Positions 46,785 to 54,172 of a stretch of DNA of 64,000 nucleotides are shown here, piece after piece (positions within the stretch are counted from its first letter, which is position 1; each line of letters starts with the position of its first letter). The stretch comes from Thalassolituus marinus (GTDB taxonomy: Bacteria > Pseudomonadota > Gammaproteobacteria > Pseudomonadales > Oceanobacteraceae): the NCBI RefSeq assembly GCF_020320395.1, contig NZ_JAEDAH010000105.1:62001-126000 (forward strand), written 5' to 3'. The notes beneath the pieces are model-generated. The model was not told the origin of the DNA, searched no databases, and saw only the letters and a program-made list of their open reading frames with translations. A program made the position numbers and the translations under genes.

Positions 46785-48164
46785 TCATGATTCTGATATC
46801 TGTCCAGCGCCGTCACACTTAAATGTGATACGGGATTTGTCAGTGCTCAGTACGGAGGAATCATACCCGAAACTAGAGGCGAGCTCTTCTATTGCAGCAA
46901 TGAACGCCTGATCCCTTGATGATAACTCCAGAAGAGGAATGCGCCGAGCGTGAGCCTTGGTAATTGAAGCCACCCGATCCGCCAGAATGTCGCGAAAGAT
47001 ACCGCTGGGAGCGCGATTGATGAAGTCTTCAAAGCGGCTCAATAATCGCATTAGATCCTCTGGGCGATCTCCATGACAATCGGACAGAGCCTCAATCTCC
47101 CTGGTGATGAAGTCCGAAAGCGGAGGGGCTGCATCAAGAAGAGCCTCCATATCCGCAGGAGAATGCGTACTTAGATACTCGTGCGGATCAACAGAGTCGA
47201 GGAGGGCGAAGCGGAAGGATATAGGTTTGTCGGTGTGACAAATCAGGTGCGTAGCTGCTGCCCAGGCGGCGCGCTTTCCAGCCTTGTCTCCATCAAACAT
47301 GAAAACCAGATCATCAGAGAACTCGACGAGCGACGAAATGTGAGACTCGGTCAAAGCCGTACCCATCGTGCAAACTGAGTTATGAAAGCCAACCTGATCG
47401 AGCGCCATGACATCAAGGTAACCCTCTGTGACGATCAGCGTTTGCCCTCGACGGCACCTATGCATGTTGTAGAGAAGATCGCCCTTCTTAAAAAGCCGAG
47501 ATTCAGGGCTATTCATGTACTTCCGGTCGCCATGAGATGGGTCGCCGAAAAGCCTGCCTGCGAAGCCAGCAAGCCCGCCATGGCGATCATGGATAGGAAT
47601 GGTTAGCCTTCGCCGAAGTAAGTCCGATACCCCATGACCATCCATCTCCCTGACCAAGCCAACCTCTAACAACCCCTCAATTTGCTGGTGGCCGTACCGA
47701 GCCAGGCGGCTGCCGGGCGGGGCATAGCCTATGCCGAACTTCTCAATTACAGCAGCACAAAAGCCGCGAGAGGCCAGATACTCTTCTACGCCAGATTCAG
47801 GCAAGTTTTTCCTGAAGAAATACTGAGCGAGGCCAAGAGCCTCATCTGCCGGTGACTTTTTTTTGCGCGAAAGCTCAACCCCAGACAGTGATGCCAGATA
47901 GGCTAATGCCCCTTTGAAATCCACGCCATTGATCGCCATAACCAGCGCGAACATGTCATTCCCGTGTTTGCGCGATAGATCGCAATGCGAAAAGCACACA
48001 AAGGAACCACCGTCAGCCCCCTCATAAAAGCGGAAGGATGGGGTCGAATCGTCGTGCAATGGGCAGCAAATGTTCTTTTTGTATGTGGCAGCCTCAATCC
48101 CAAGCGACTGTGCAACCTTAACAATGTCGAGTCTGCTTTTGATGAGTTCAACAGGTGAGGTCAT
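46785..48164 (-). CDS. DnaG-type primase (CHC2 zinc finger and TOPRIM)
   Basis: A 459-residue primase: NICCPLHDDSTPSFRF with FVCFSHCDLSRKHGND forms the CHC2 zinc finger (about 30-70); GLAGFAGRLFGD and KYMNSPESRLFKKGDLLYN belong to the catalytic core; TLIVTEGYLDVMALDQVG (EGYxD) and DLVFMFDGDKAGKRAAWAA (DGDxAG) are TOPRIM motifs. The C-terminal helicase-binding domain is short. It could prime the lagging strand or the transferred strand. A much longer frame upstream has no ribosome-binding site and overlaps the GNAT-like gene. Confidence 0.92.
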   Translation of the reverse strand: MTSPVELIKSRLDIVKVAQSLGIEAATYKKNICCPLHDDSTPSFRFYEGADGGSFVCFSHCDLSRKHGNDMFALVMAINGVDFKGALAYLASLSGVELSRKKKSPADEALGLAQYFFRKNLPESGVEEYLASRGFCAAVIEKFGIGYAPPGSRLARYGHQQIEGLLEVGLVREMDGHGVSDLLRRRLTIPIHDRHGGLAGFAGRLFGDPSHGDRKYMNSPESRLFKKGDLLYNMHRCRRGQTLIVTEGYLDVMALDQVGFHNSVCTMGTALTESHISSLVEFSDDLVFMFDGDKAGKRAAWAAATHLICHTDKPISFRFALLDSVDPHEYLSTHSPADMEALLDAAPPLSDFITREIEALSDCHGDRPEDLMRLLSRFEDFINRAPSGIFRDILADRVASITKAHARRIPLLELSSRDQAFIAAIEELASSFGYDSSVLSTDKSRITFKCDGAGQISES

Positions 48165-48168
48165 GGCG

Positions 48169-48714
48169 CTAAAAACTGTCAAATGTGTAGTCGCAGAGAG
48201 AGCGGACAATGAAAGCCTTGCTCTCAGTTTCGTTACCAAGCGTAACGGCAAAGATCCTGGCGAATCTATCCGCGCATCGCCTGCCGGATGGGGATATGCA
48301 CTCAGCGCTATACTCGATATCACAGGGCATGGCAGGCACCCCTCCATCACCAATATCCGGCATCGCCTGGGCCGTCCATAGCGCCAAATCTCCAGCGGCA
48401 GCATCAATAACCGCATTCGCGACCCGACCATTACCTCGGCTGGACGAGGAGACAACGACGTAGTTCAACTGCAGGCTGATCACCGCCAAATCAGAATTGA
48501 CTGTCAGCCTGACCCCGGCGCTCAGCCAGCCCTGGATTTGTCCAGAACTATCTTCCACCGACCAAATGCAATGATCCGCAGAGTTGGCGCGAGCCTGAAG
48601 CGCGGATAAGAAAATACCAGTTGCTTCTGACGACGCTTCAGATAGCGACAGAATTGCCGCCCTGACTTTGGCGTGACGATCCAGCGAGGCATCTGACTCC
48701 CGAAAGATGCGCAT
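48169..48714 (-). CDS. GNAT-like acetyltransferase (putative)
   Basis: A 181-residue protein in which QLNYVVVSSSSRGNGRVANA resembles GNAT motif A (beta strand, then R-G-x-G acetyl-CoA loop). The N-terminal half is helical. Identification by one motif, so tentative. It lies between the PilZ and primase genes with only a few bases between them. Confidence 0.45.
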   Translation of the reverse strand: MRIFRESDASLDRHAKVRAAILSLSEASSEATGIFLSALQARANSADHCIWSVEDSSGQIQGWLSAGVRLTVNSDLAVISLQLNYVVVSSSSRGNGRVANAVIDAAAGDLALWTAQAMPDIGDGGVPAMPCDIEYSAECISPSGRRCADRFARIFAVTLGNETESKAFIVRSLCDYTFDSF

Positions 48715-48715
48715 A

Positions 48716-49132
48716 TCAGTCCAATCGAATACCGGTTGCCTTCGCAACTCTGCGAAGCAGTCGCTTGTACTGCTCCAAAGGGCGTCCCGAGTTGTACTGC
48801 AGCTGAATGCTGACCCTGTAATACAAACCACTAAAGTCTTTCGATTCGTAGCGAAGAGTCTCGCAATGTCGTACCCGGCCCGTCATTGGGAAAGAGCGAT
48901 AGTCGCGATATGAGACCAGTACAGAGATGTTGGAGTTTGGCTCAATAGGTTCCTTCGTGAGCAAACCCATACCACCATCAGAAATATCAACAACGAGAGA
49001 GGGGAACCGCTTTGCAAACAGCGATCGAATCACCCCTTCTCGGGCATAGCTCCACGAGGTCTCGTTAAACTCCGACGTGGTCTTCAGGCGAGTATGGCCG
49101 CGCTGTTCGGAGTAATAGGCCTTGGCGTTCAT
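48716..49132 (-). CDS. PilZ-domain protein, likely c-di-GMP receptor
   Basis: A 138-residue single-domain PilZ protein: RGHTRLKTTSEF (the RxxxR box, R11 and R15 region) and LVVDISDGGMGLLTKEPIEP (D-x-S-x-x-G box), the two c-di-GMP contact motifs. AGAGAGG precedes the ATG. First gene of a minus-strand operon that runs through the primase to the guanylate-kinase-like gene. Confidence 0.85.
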   Translation of the reverse strand: MNAKAYYSEQRGHTRLKTTSEFNETSWSYAREGVIRSLFAKRFPSLVVDISDGGMGLLTKEPIEPNSNISVLVSYRDYRSFPMTGRVRHCETLRYESKDFSGLYYRVSIQLQYNSGRPLEQYKRLLRRVAKATGIRLD

Positions 49133-49320
49133 GAAAACCTCTCTTGATATCTCAAATAAGCTGACTTATATTCGTTGAATCAGGCTCCAGTTAGCCTGAT
49201 GCGGCGTTCGCCAAACTTCTTACAGCACCCTACCGACAAAACCAAAAAGCATTCCCTCTGCCATCCGGCAATGCTCAGCTGCATTCTGCAGCGCAGGGAC
49301 TTCACCCTTGGAGACCAGAT

Positions 49321-49614
49321 ATGTTGAATATCATTGGCCTGGGTGCGGTCGCGATCCACATGTGCGGAAGCCAAGAAGAAGCCTCCGCAACAACCGAAAC
49401 ATACAAAGCGGTAACATCGCTGGTGGCCAGAGCCATTCTGTATGTTCGTGCAGCCAATGAAAGCGTAGAAATCAGCGGGAGTCTCACACTGATTAATGGT
49501 GATTCCATCCCCTTGTACACCGGGGGAGCCTTGGACAACCCGGCTGAAAGTATCTATGCATCATTGGCTATCGTGGATAACGTTTACGTCGCAAGCGACT
49601 TTGCGCTAAGGTAA
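49321..49614 (+). CDS. Small hypothetical protein
   Basis: A 97-residue protein with TTGGAG 8 bases before the ATG. Sequence is mixed alpha/beta (LVARAILYVRAANESVEISG then SLTLINGDSIPLY). It ends at the start of motif copy D. No family recognised. Confidence 0.5.
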   Translation: MLNIIGLGAVAIHMCGSQEEASATTETYKAVTSLVARAILYVRAANESVEISGSLTLINGDSIPLYTGGALDNPAESIYASLAIVDNVYVASDFALR

Positions 49615-49641
49615 CACAAAGTTTATCACTTGAGGTATGAT
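49613..49641 (+). promoter_or_regulatory. Copy D of the plasmid-wide motif, probable promoter of the MoxR operon
   Basis: AACACA (49613-49618), spacer AAGTTTATCACTTGAGG (17 bp), TATGAT (49636-49641). Transcription would start near 49648 and give a leader of about 135 bases ending in L4. Confidence 0.65.
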
Positions 49642-49703
49642 GTGCCAAAGAGCGCACATCTGGATGTAGGCCAGAACCTCAAACCTGCAATGCTTTCCTT
49701 CGT

Positions 49704-49782
49704 CACCTCAAGTTAGGTGGCATTTTACCAACCCCAAGAGGGCAGAATCCCTCATGGGATGATGCCCTCCAAGGAGAGCATC
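49704..49782 (+). promoter_or_regulatory. Structured leader RNA L4 before the MoxR-type gene
   Basis: Hairpin CACCT-caagtt-AGGTG (49704-49719), like the one in L1. P1 CCCAAGAGG (49733-49741) with CCTCATGGG (49750-49758), one mismatch. Loop GCA (49742-49744) with TGC (49763-49765). GATGCCCTCC (49761-49770) pairs with GGAGAGCATC (49773-49782), which contains the ribosome-binding site and touches the ATG at 49783. Confidence 0.7.
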
Positions 49783-50772
49783 ATGACCCAATCTCAAAAC
49801 CCTACCTCTGCAACTTCAAAACGCTCGATTTTTGAGGCATTCGGTATCGACTCCGAAGTAGCTAAAAAAAATCACTTTCCCGTGTGGCAAGGCGAAGAAG
49901 AAGCAAAACCGTACATACCAGCCGAAAAGTCATTTTATTTCGACAAGGATCGTCTCAACGACCTCAATGAATTCGAAATGAGTGGATATCGTGATGGTTG
50001 TTTGTTCATTACCGGACCAAAGGGATGTGGCAAATCAAGCGGCGTAGAGCAGTATTACGCGCGCAAAGAAAAGCCTGTTTTCCGAATTACCGGCCATGAG
50101 CGAATGGAAGTTAGCGATCTGCTTGGGCATATGAGCCTGAAAGACAGCAGCACTCACTACCAGTACGGACCACTAACCCTGGCAGCTAAGTTTGGCGGCG
50201 TATTGCTGTTCGACGAGGCTGATGCGTGTCCTCCAGAGGTGCTGGTGGGCCTGCATGGAATCCTCGAAATGGGATCGCACTTCGTCATTCCGGATAACGG
50301 AGGCGAGGTCATCCGTATTCGCGACGGGTTTCGTGTAGTCATTACCGGAAATACCAGCGGCTACGGCGACCTGAATGGAAACCATGCAGGAACAGTCGTG
50401 CAAAACTCTGCAACCCTCGATCGGTTCAACTATCTGCAATGGGATTATTACCCAGCGGAGATTGAGAGCCAGATTGTCCAGACCGCAGTTAATAACAAAC
50501 TGCCAAAAACGCTGCTTGATCTGATGATTAAGTCAGCAAACATGACCAGAGTGGAGGGAGGATGCGAAGACATCTCAACTCGCACCCTGGTGCGCTGGGC
50601 AAGAAAAATGCTGATCTTCAGCGCCGCAAACCAACCGAAGCCGTTCCAGTATTCACTGGATCGCGCCTTCACTTTCCGACTTCCACAAGCGAAGCGGGAA
50701 GAGGTTTACAGCGTTATGAGAACCGTATTTGGGACTGTAGAGTTCCATGGCAATCCGGAGAAATCAGCATGA
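49783..50772 (+). CDS. MoxR/CobS-type AAA ATPase
   Basis: A 329-residue AAA+ ATPase: CLFITGPKGCGKSSGVEQYY (Walker A, about 73-92), GGVLLFDEADACPPEVLVGL (Walker B), a sensor-1-type VVITGNTSGYGD and arginine-finger region NSATLDRFNYLQWDY. It resembles CobS and the cobS-like genes of SXT and IncA/C plasmids. Such ATPases remodel proteins together with a VWA partner, here probably the protein at 23548, with DUF3150. The ATG at 49783 is set by leader L4. Confidence 0.9.
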   Translation: MTQSQNPTSATSKRSIFEAFGIDSEVAKKNHFPVWQGEEEAKPYIPAEKSFYFDKDRLNDLNEFEMSGYRDGCLFITGPKGCGKSSGVEQYYARKEKPVFRITGHERMEVSDLLGHMSLKDSSTHYQYGPLTLAAKFGGVLLFDEADACPPEVLVGLHGILEMGSHFVIPDNGGEVIRIRDGFRVVITGNTSGYGDLNGNHAGTVVQNSATLDRFNYLQWDYYPAEIESQIVQTAVNNKLPKTLLDLMIKSANMTRVEGGCEDISTRTLVRWARKMLIFSAANQPKPFQYSLDRAFTFRLPQAKREEVYSVMRTVFGTVEFHGNPEKSA

Positions 50773-51155
50773 TCGAGTTAGTGAACGATCTGGACTCCAA
50801 AACTCTGGGCTGGATCTTTGTCGTTTCACTCGTGGTAGCAATGGCTGCAATAGGCGCTTTGATAAAAAGCGCCTGGAGCAGCCTGATGATGCGGATTGCA
50901 CGCGCAGCGCCAGCTGCAAATGCAGAAAGCAGCATCGAGCGACCAGCAGAGTTAGCGCCAGAAGGAGAAGTACGCCAACACCTGCAGCATTGCACCGTGA
51001 TCTACCGGAGCATTGAAGGTTACTGGAACGCTTACGTCAAAATGGGCGATCAGGAGTGGCCAGTAAGTGTTGAGCCTGACACCAACCTGAAGAACGTCGC
51101 AATGGCAACGCTATTGCGCCTTGAGGTGAGTCCCGAAAACGGACCTAAGCCTTAA
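50769..51155 (+). CDS. Single-TM hypothetical protein after the MoxR gene
   Basis: A 128-residue protein, ATGA-coupled to the ATPase gene. One N-terminal transmembrane helix (LGWIFVVSLVVAMAAIGALI) followed by a cytoplasmic domain (RQHLQHCTVIYRSIEGYWNA, EWPVSVEPDTNLKNVAMATL). No family recognised; coupling suggests it works with the ATPase. Confidence 0.6.
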   Translation: MIELVNDLDSKTLGWIFVVSLVVAMAAIGALIKSAWSSLMMRIARAAPAANAESSIERPAELAPEGEVRQHLQHCTVIYRSIEGYWNAYVKMGDQEWPVSVEPDTNLKNVAMATLLRLEVSPENGPKP

Positions 51156-51156
51156 C

Positions 51157-51211
51157 CCCAAGCGGGGCATCAGCCCCCGCTGGTGCCCCGCTTTTTCTTG
51201 GAGGGCACCAT
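51157..51211 (+). promoter_or_regulatory. Structured leader RNA L5
   Basis: P1 AGCGGGG (51161-51167) with CCCCGCT (51175-51181). Loop GCATC (51167-51171) with GGTGC (51182-51186). GGTGCCC (51182-51188) pairs instead with GGGCACC (51203-51209), which includes the ribosome-binding site GGAGGG of the ATG at 51212. The T-rich loop could also give partial termination. Confidence 0.7.
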
Positions 51212-51628
51212 ATGCAACTCCCAATGTTCGACGAACTCCCTCGGCCAGAGATCTCAAGGGTAAAGCCAAGATTTCACCGGAAAAGGGATCGTTTCGGAGG
51301 CGAGCCAAAGCAACTTTCCATTGATGTCGAAAAGCTGCTCGACAGCCTTCAAGATGTTGAGTGGAAAGACGAGCACATCCTGATAATGAAGGATTGGCTA
51401 CTTTGCAGAAGCTTGGAAATCATCCGAAACAAGGCTGCATCTACTTCCTCGTTCGCAGAGGAGGTGGCGTGGATCTACGAACAGCAAGAAGACTGGCTGC
51501 CGTTTTCTGCACGGAAATGCGCTGAGAGCTCTGGTCTGGATATCGAAAGAATCCGCTCAGGGCTGTATGGCGCAGTTTCAGAGGAAAAGCGGCAGATCAT
51601 TCGACTGCTGGGATTTCAACCTGACTAG
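51212..51628 (+). CDS. Hypothetical protein
   Basis: A 138-residue soluble protein. N-terminus basic (RVKPRFHRKRDRFGGEPKQL), then helical (LLDSLQDVEWKDEHILIMKD, SSFAEEVAWIYEQQEDWLPF). The C-terminal half (ARKCAESSGLDIERIRSGLY) could be a small HTH. No family recognised. Controlled by leader L5. Confidence 0.55.
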   Translation: MQLPMFDELPRPEISRVKPRFHRKRDRFGGEPKQLSIDVEKLLDSLQDVEWKDEHILIMKDWLLCRSLEIIRNKAASTSSFAEEVAWIYEQQEDWLPFSARKCAESSGLDIERIRSGLYGAVSEEKRQIIRLLGFQPD

Positions 51629-51650
51629 GCCAGCTCTGCTGGCCTTTTTT
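51628..51650 (+). terminator. Rho-independent terminator
   Basis: GGCCAG-ctctg-CTGGCC followed by six T, overlapping the stop codon of the previous gene. Confidence 0.85.
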
Positions 51651-51673
51651 ATTTTCGAGGAGAATCTAAGGTG

Positions 51674-51841
51674 ATGAGATCAATTGAACTATTTGATGCA
51701 ATCTATCGGGTTGATTGCACCCGTCGATACCGGAACAAGCAACCATGCATAGATATCTATGGCTGGATGCAGGATTTCCAGCGGGCAAGCTATCTGTATG
51801 CATCGAAGGATACCGTTTCTTGGAGGGCGAGACAGCAATAA
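51674..51841 (+). CDS. Short hypothetical gene, possibly one part of a frameshifted gene
   Basis: A 55-residue frame (RSIELFDAIYRVDCTRRYRN, then IYGWMQDFQRASYLYASKD) with GAGGAG about 12 bases and AAGGTG directly before the ATG. It overlaps the frame at 51745-51960 (+1 relative shift), whose C-terminus looks more protein-like. They may be two small genes, or one gene broken by a frameshift around 51800-51840. Confidence 0.35.
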   Translation: MRSIELFDAIYRVDCTRRYRNKQPCIDIYGWMQDFQRASYLYASKDTVSWRARQQ

Positions 51842-51960
51842 GCTGCGACGTTCCGCAGGCGCGTGTTATTGCTGAACTGGAGCGAGCGGGCATCGCCAAG
51901 GCAACCAACAAAATTATCCGGCGTGGCTACGGGTCATACCCAATTGTCACAATCCTATGA
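51745..51960 (+). CDS. Short hypothetical gene overlapping the previous one
   Basis: A 71-residue frame ending DVPQARVIAELERAGIAKAT then IIRRGYGSYPIV, which looks like a folded helical tail. No ribosome-binding site before its first ATG; translation may depend on the overlapping upstream frame. Confidence 0.3.
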   Translation: MHRYLWLDAGFPAGKLSVCIEGYRFLEGETAISCDVPQARVIAELERAGIAKATNKIIRRGYGSYPIVTIL

Positions 51961-52006
51961 TCATTAAGCAGCCTCAATCGAAGCTGCAACTTCATGCGAA
52001 GCTCAC

Positions 52007-52029
52007 TTATCCACAAAATCTGTGGAAAA
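52007..52029. promoter_or_regulatory. Inverted pair of DnaA boxes
   Basis: TTATCCACA (52007-52015), a perfect DnaA box, faces TGTGGAAAA (52021-52029), a one-mismatch box on the other strand, in a 234-bp gap before the DsbG-like gene. It could be a DnaA-controlled promoter, an auxiliary origin element or part of oriT. Confidence 0.55.
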
Positions 52030-52158
52030 CTCTGTTGAGCGATTCAGGAATGCAGCAGCTTTTCGGCAGCCGGTTTGGTTGAGTGATTTTTATACAGTTG
52101 ATTGCGATTACATGGTGATAATCCGAACATGCGCCCCTGTACTCTGCGCCTTCATGGT

Positions 52159-52186
52159 CTTATACTTCACGTGTAAAATTCTGTGG
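52159..52186 (-). promoter_or_regulatory. Copy E of the plasmid-wide motif, on the minus strand
   Basis: Read on the minus strand: CCACAG, spacer AATTTTACACGTGAAG (16 bp), TATAAG. The core TTTTACACGTGA matches copy C. No gene lies downstream on that strand, so it may act as a binding site for the plus-strand DsbG-like gene starting 9 bp away, or drive a small RNA toward 52000. Confidence 0.5.
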
Positions 52187-52194
52187 GGATTAAC

Positions 52195-52956
52195 ATGAAA
52201 CACATGCTGAAAGGGGCTTTGGTTGCTCTCGCGATTAGTAATTTCGCTCAAGCTGCAGACGAAAAGCCAGAAATCAAGACGCCTCCTATGCTGAGCGCAC
52301 TGGAAGAGGAAGGAGGCACGATTCATGATCGTTGGAAGATCAACGAACACCTCAATGGATTTTCTCTGACGATCGGAATGGATCAACTCATCGTGTACGC
52401 AACAGCCGATGGGGAATATGTTCTTAACGGAAGTCTTCTCGATAAGAGTGCTGACGATCTCACTCCAGAATTCTCCAAAAAATACCTGCCAGAGCCCAGC
52501 TTCGACGGCGTCGTCCAGAAGCTCGAAGCATCAAAATGGATTGGCACACACAATCAAAAAGCGTCGCGTCAGCTTTATGTAATCCACGACCCGAATTGCC
52601 CGTTCTGCAAAAAGGCCCACGAATCCATAATGGAGCACCAGTACACAGCTAAGTCTGGCGTGCGCTGGATTCCTGTTGCTGCCCTCGGCCAAAGCTCGTT
52701 GGAAATGGCTGCCGCTCTTCTGGAATCAAAAGAGCCGATGAAGCTTCAGGATGACTTTAATAAAGGCTACCACCCGTCCGAAGCGGAAATTACAGCATCC
52801 AAGAAGAATATGCAGGACGTTATGGATAACACCAAGCTGATGAAGCTACTCCGCATTAGCGGAACCCCGGCTGTTATTGTGGTTGAAGACGGCACTGTTA
52901 AGAAAATTATAACCGGGTTTCAACGGGGCGATATTTTGACGGCGCTTGGTGTATGA
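52195..52956 (+). CDS. DsbG/DsbC-like periplasmic disulfide isomerase
   Basis: A 253-residue exported thioredoxin-fold protein: signal peptide (HMLKGALVALAISNFAQAA), N-terminal dimerisation-type region (LTIGMDQLIVYATADGEYVL), active site YVIHDPNCPFCKKAH (CPFC at about 135-138) and cis-proline loop ISGTPAVIVVEDG. It should form or shuffle disulfides in the periplasm, for which TraN and TraU with many cysteines are obvious clients. SXT and IncA/C plasmids also keep a dsbC near cobS-like, bet and exo genes, as here. The ATG at 52195 has GGGG 6 bases upstream. Confidence 0.88.
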   Translation: MKHMLKGALVALAISNFAQAADEKPEIKTPPMLSALEEEGGTIHDRWKINEHLNGFSLTIGMDQLIVYATADGEYVLNGSLLDKSADDLTPEFSKKYLPEPSFDGVVQKLEASKWIGTHNQKASRQLYVIHDPNCPFCKKAHESIMEHQYTAKSGVRWIPVAALGQSSLEMAAALLESKEPMKLQDDFNKGYHPSEAEITASKKNMQDVMDNTKLMKLLRISGTPAVIVVEDGTVKKIITGFQRGDILTALGV

Positions 52957-53438
52957 AATTAATTCCGAACGATGATGTGTATCAGGCGCTTGATAGCTGT
53001 CAGGCGCACTCCCACTCGTCATCTTCAGAAGTAGAGATTGCAATTGCTGGCATCATTGAGGCTGCGAACTCAGTGGCCGGGAATTATTGCGATAAGTTTC
53101 TGGAGCTCCAACAAGCAGGCCCAGGAAAGGGAAGCCGATGGCCATCAGTAAGGGCAAGGGATGGCGTCGGCGGTAAAACCTTAGAAATTCGCTGGGTTCG
53201 GTCACTTATTGGGCCAGAGGGCCGAGTCCGCTACACAGTCCCAAAAGGCTCAGGTCATGCGTACAACGTAAATAAACTCTGCAAAGGCTCGCCGGACTGG
53301 GAGAGAGAGCTGGTGGAGGAAGCAGAGTCGCTATTCTCTCTATTGAGGGAGCTATACAGCCAGCTGAGTAAGTGCAGGCAGGATCTGAAAAGGCTAGATC
53401 AGATCAAGAAGAAAATTGAGGAAACACTGGCGGCATAA
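52953..53438 (+). CDS. MobI-like auxiliary mobilization protein (putative)
   Basis: A 161-residue soluble protein coupled to the DsbG-like gene (ATGA). The stretch GPGKGSRWPSVRARDGVGGK, then LEIRWVRSL, VPKGSGHAYNVNKLCKGSPD and WERELVEEAESLFSLLREL resembles in order and spacing the MobI(A/C) family, which SXT and IncC need together with TraI for processing at oriT. The match is from memory of the family, without alignment. If right, oriT should lie close by, perhaps in 51961-52194. Confidence 0.45.
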   Translation: MKLIPNDDVYQALDSCQAHSHSSSSEVEIAIAGIIEAANSVAGNYCDKFLELQQAGPGKGSRWPSVRARDGVGGKTLEIRWVRSLIGPEGRVRYTVPKGSGHAYNVNKLCKGSPDWERELVEEAESLFSLLRELYSQLSKCRQDLKRLDQIKKKIEETLAA

Positions 53439-53496
53439 CCGGCGCAAATAAGTTCAACCTGACTTTCAAATTGATTGTCACCAAAAACCAACCCAA

Positions 53497-53545
53497 GGAG
53501 GTTCCACGCCTCCGCGTGGTAACTCCTGAAATTTAGGAAATTACC
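53497..53545 (+). promoter_or_regulatory. Structured leader RNA L6, same architecture with unrelated sequence
   Basis: P1 GGAGG (53497-53501) with CCTCC (53509-53513). Loop CCACG (53504-53508) with CGTGG (53515-53519). Third helix GGTAA (53518-53522) with TTACC (53541-53545) and TCCT (53524-53527) with AGGA (53535-53538), hiding the ribosome-binding site before the ATG at 53546. The two G at 53518-53519 are shared, so pseudoknot and third helix compete. Confidence 0.65.
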
Positions 53546-54127
53546 ATGTCAAAAAATATCAACCATCACCAACACGCAATCCTTCTTACCGCGCTGAATC
53601 TGCTACACGCAACGCTCGCCAAAGGAGGGATTGAAGCCGTTGCGCCCTATAGCGCCCCATTGGAAGATAGCGACATTGATCTGAACCTGATTCACATCAA
53701 CGAACTTTCTGAAGGAATCAACCTGGGAGACTTCGAGGGACTGACACCCCAAAAAGAGACCGAGCATCTAATTCGATATCAATTTCTCGAAATAGACACA
53801 GGGATCGTCGAGGAAGCTGAGTATGAGTGCTTTGCACGCTCGCCAGAGCATGCTCTGCAGCAGCTCTACCGACGAGCAGTATCTCCCGGCGAAGTCATTG
53901 TCAGTATCGAAGACCCCCACGATATCTACCCGTCGCTCTTTAAGAATGAACGAGCGGAGTGGATTCTAACCCCTGTAAGCACCGGAGATGTTTACATTAG
54001 CATTAGCGCTGGCCCCGGCTGTGTTTTCTTGAATCTGGAAAACAAATCCTTGAGGGTTCAGACTGTCAGTTCGGGTGGAGATGTTGTTTCTGAGATTCAC
54101 GACGATATCGACGACCTGAATGACTAA
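53546..54127 (+). CDS. Hypothetical acidic protein
   Basis: A 193-residue soluble, acidic protein (HHQHAILLTALNLLHATLAK, YQFLEIDTGIVEEAEYECFA, VYISISAGPGCVFLNLENKS, ending DIDDLND). The strong negative charge recalls anti-restriction DNA mimics, but no family is recognised and this is only a thought. Controlled by leader L6. Confidence 0.55.
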   Translation: MSKNINHHQHAILLTALNLLHATLAKGGIEAVAPYSAPLEDSDIDLNLIHINELSEGINLGDFEGLTPQKETEHLIRYQFLEIDTGIVEEAEYECFARSPEHALQQLYRRAVSPGEVIVSIEDPHDIYPSLFKNERAEWILTPVSTGDVYISISAGPGCVFLNLENKSLRVQTVSSGGDVVSEIHDDIDDLND

Positions 54128-54133
54128 CCAAAA

Positions 54134-54150
54134 GCCCGCCAATGGCGGGC
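54134..54150 (+). terminator. Terminator-like hairpin
   Basis: GCCCGCC-aat-GGCGGGC followed by CTTCTTTATTT, 6 bp after the stop of the previous gene; a weak intrinsic terminator or processing hairpin. Confidence 0.6.
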
Positions 54151-54172
54151 CTTCTTTATTTGAGGTGGGTGC

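Noticed and set aside
48165-48455. Longer 556-residue form of the primase
   Set aside because: The extra N-terminus overlaps the GNAT-like gene in another frame, has no primase features, and the CHC2 finger is at normal distance from the ATG at 48164.
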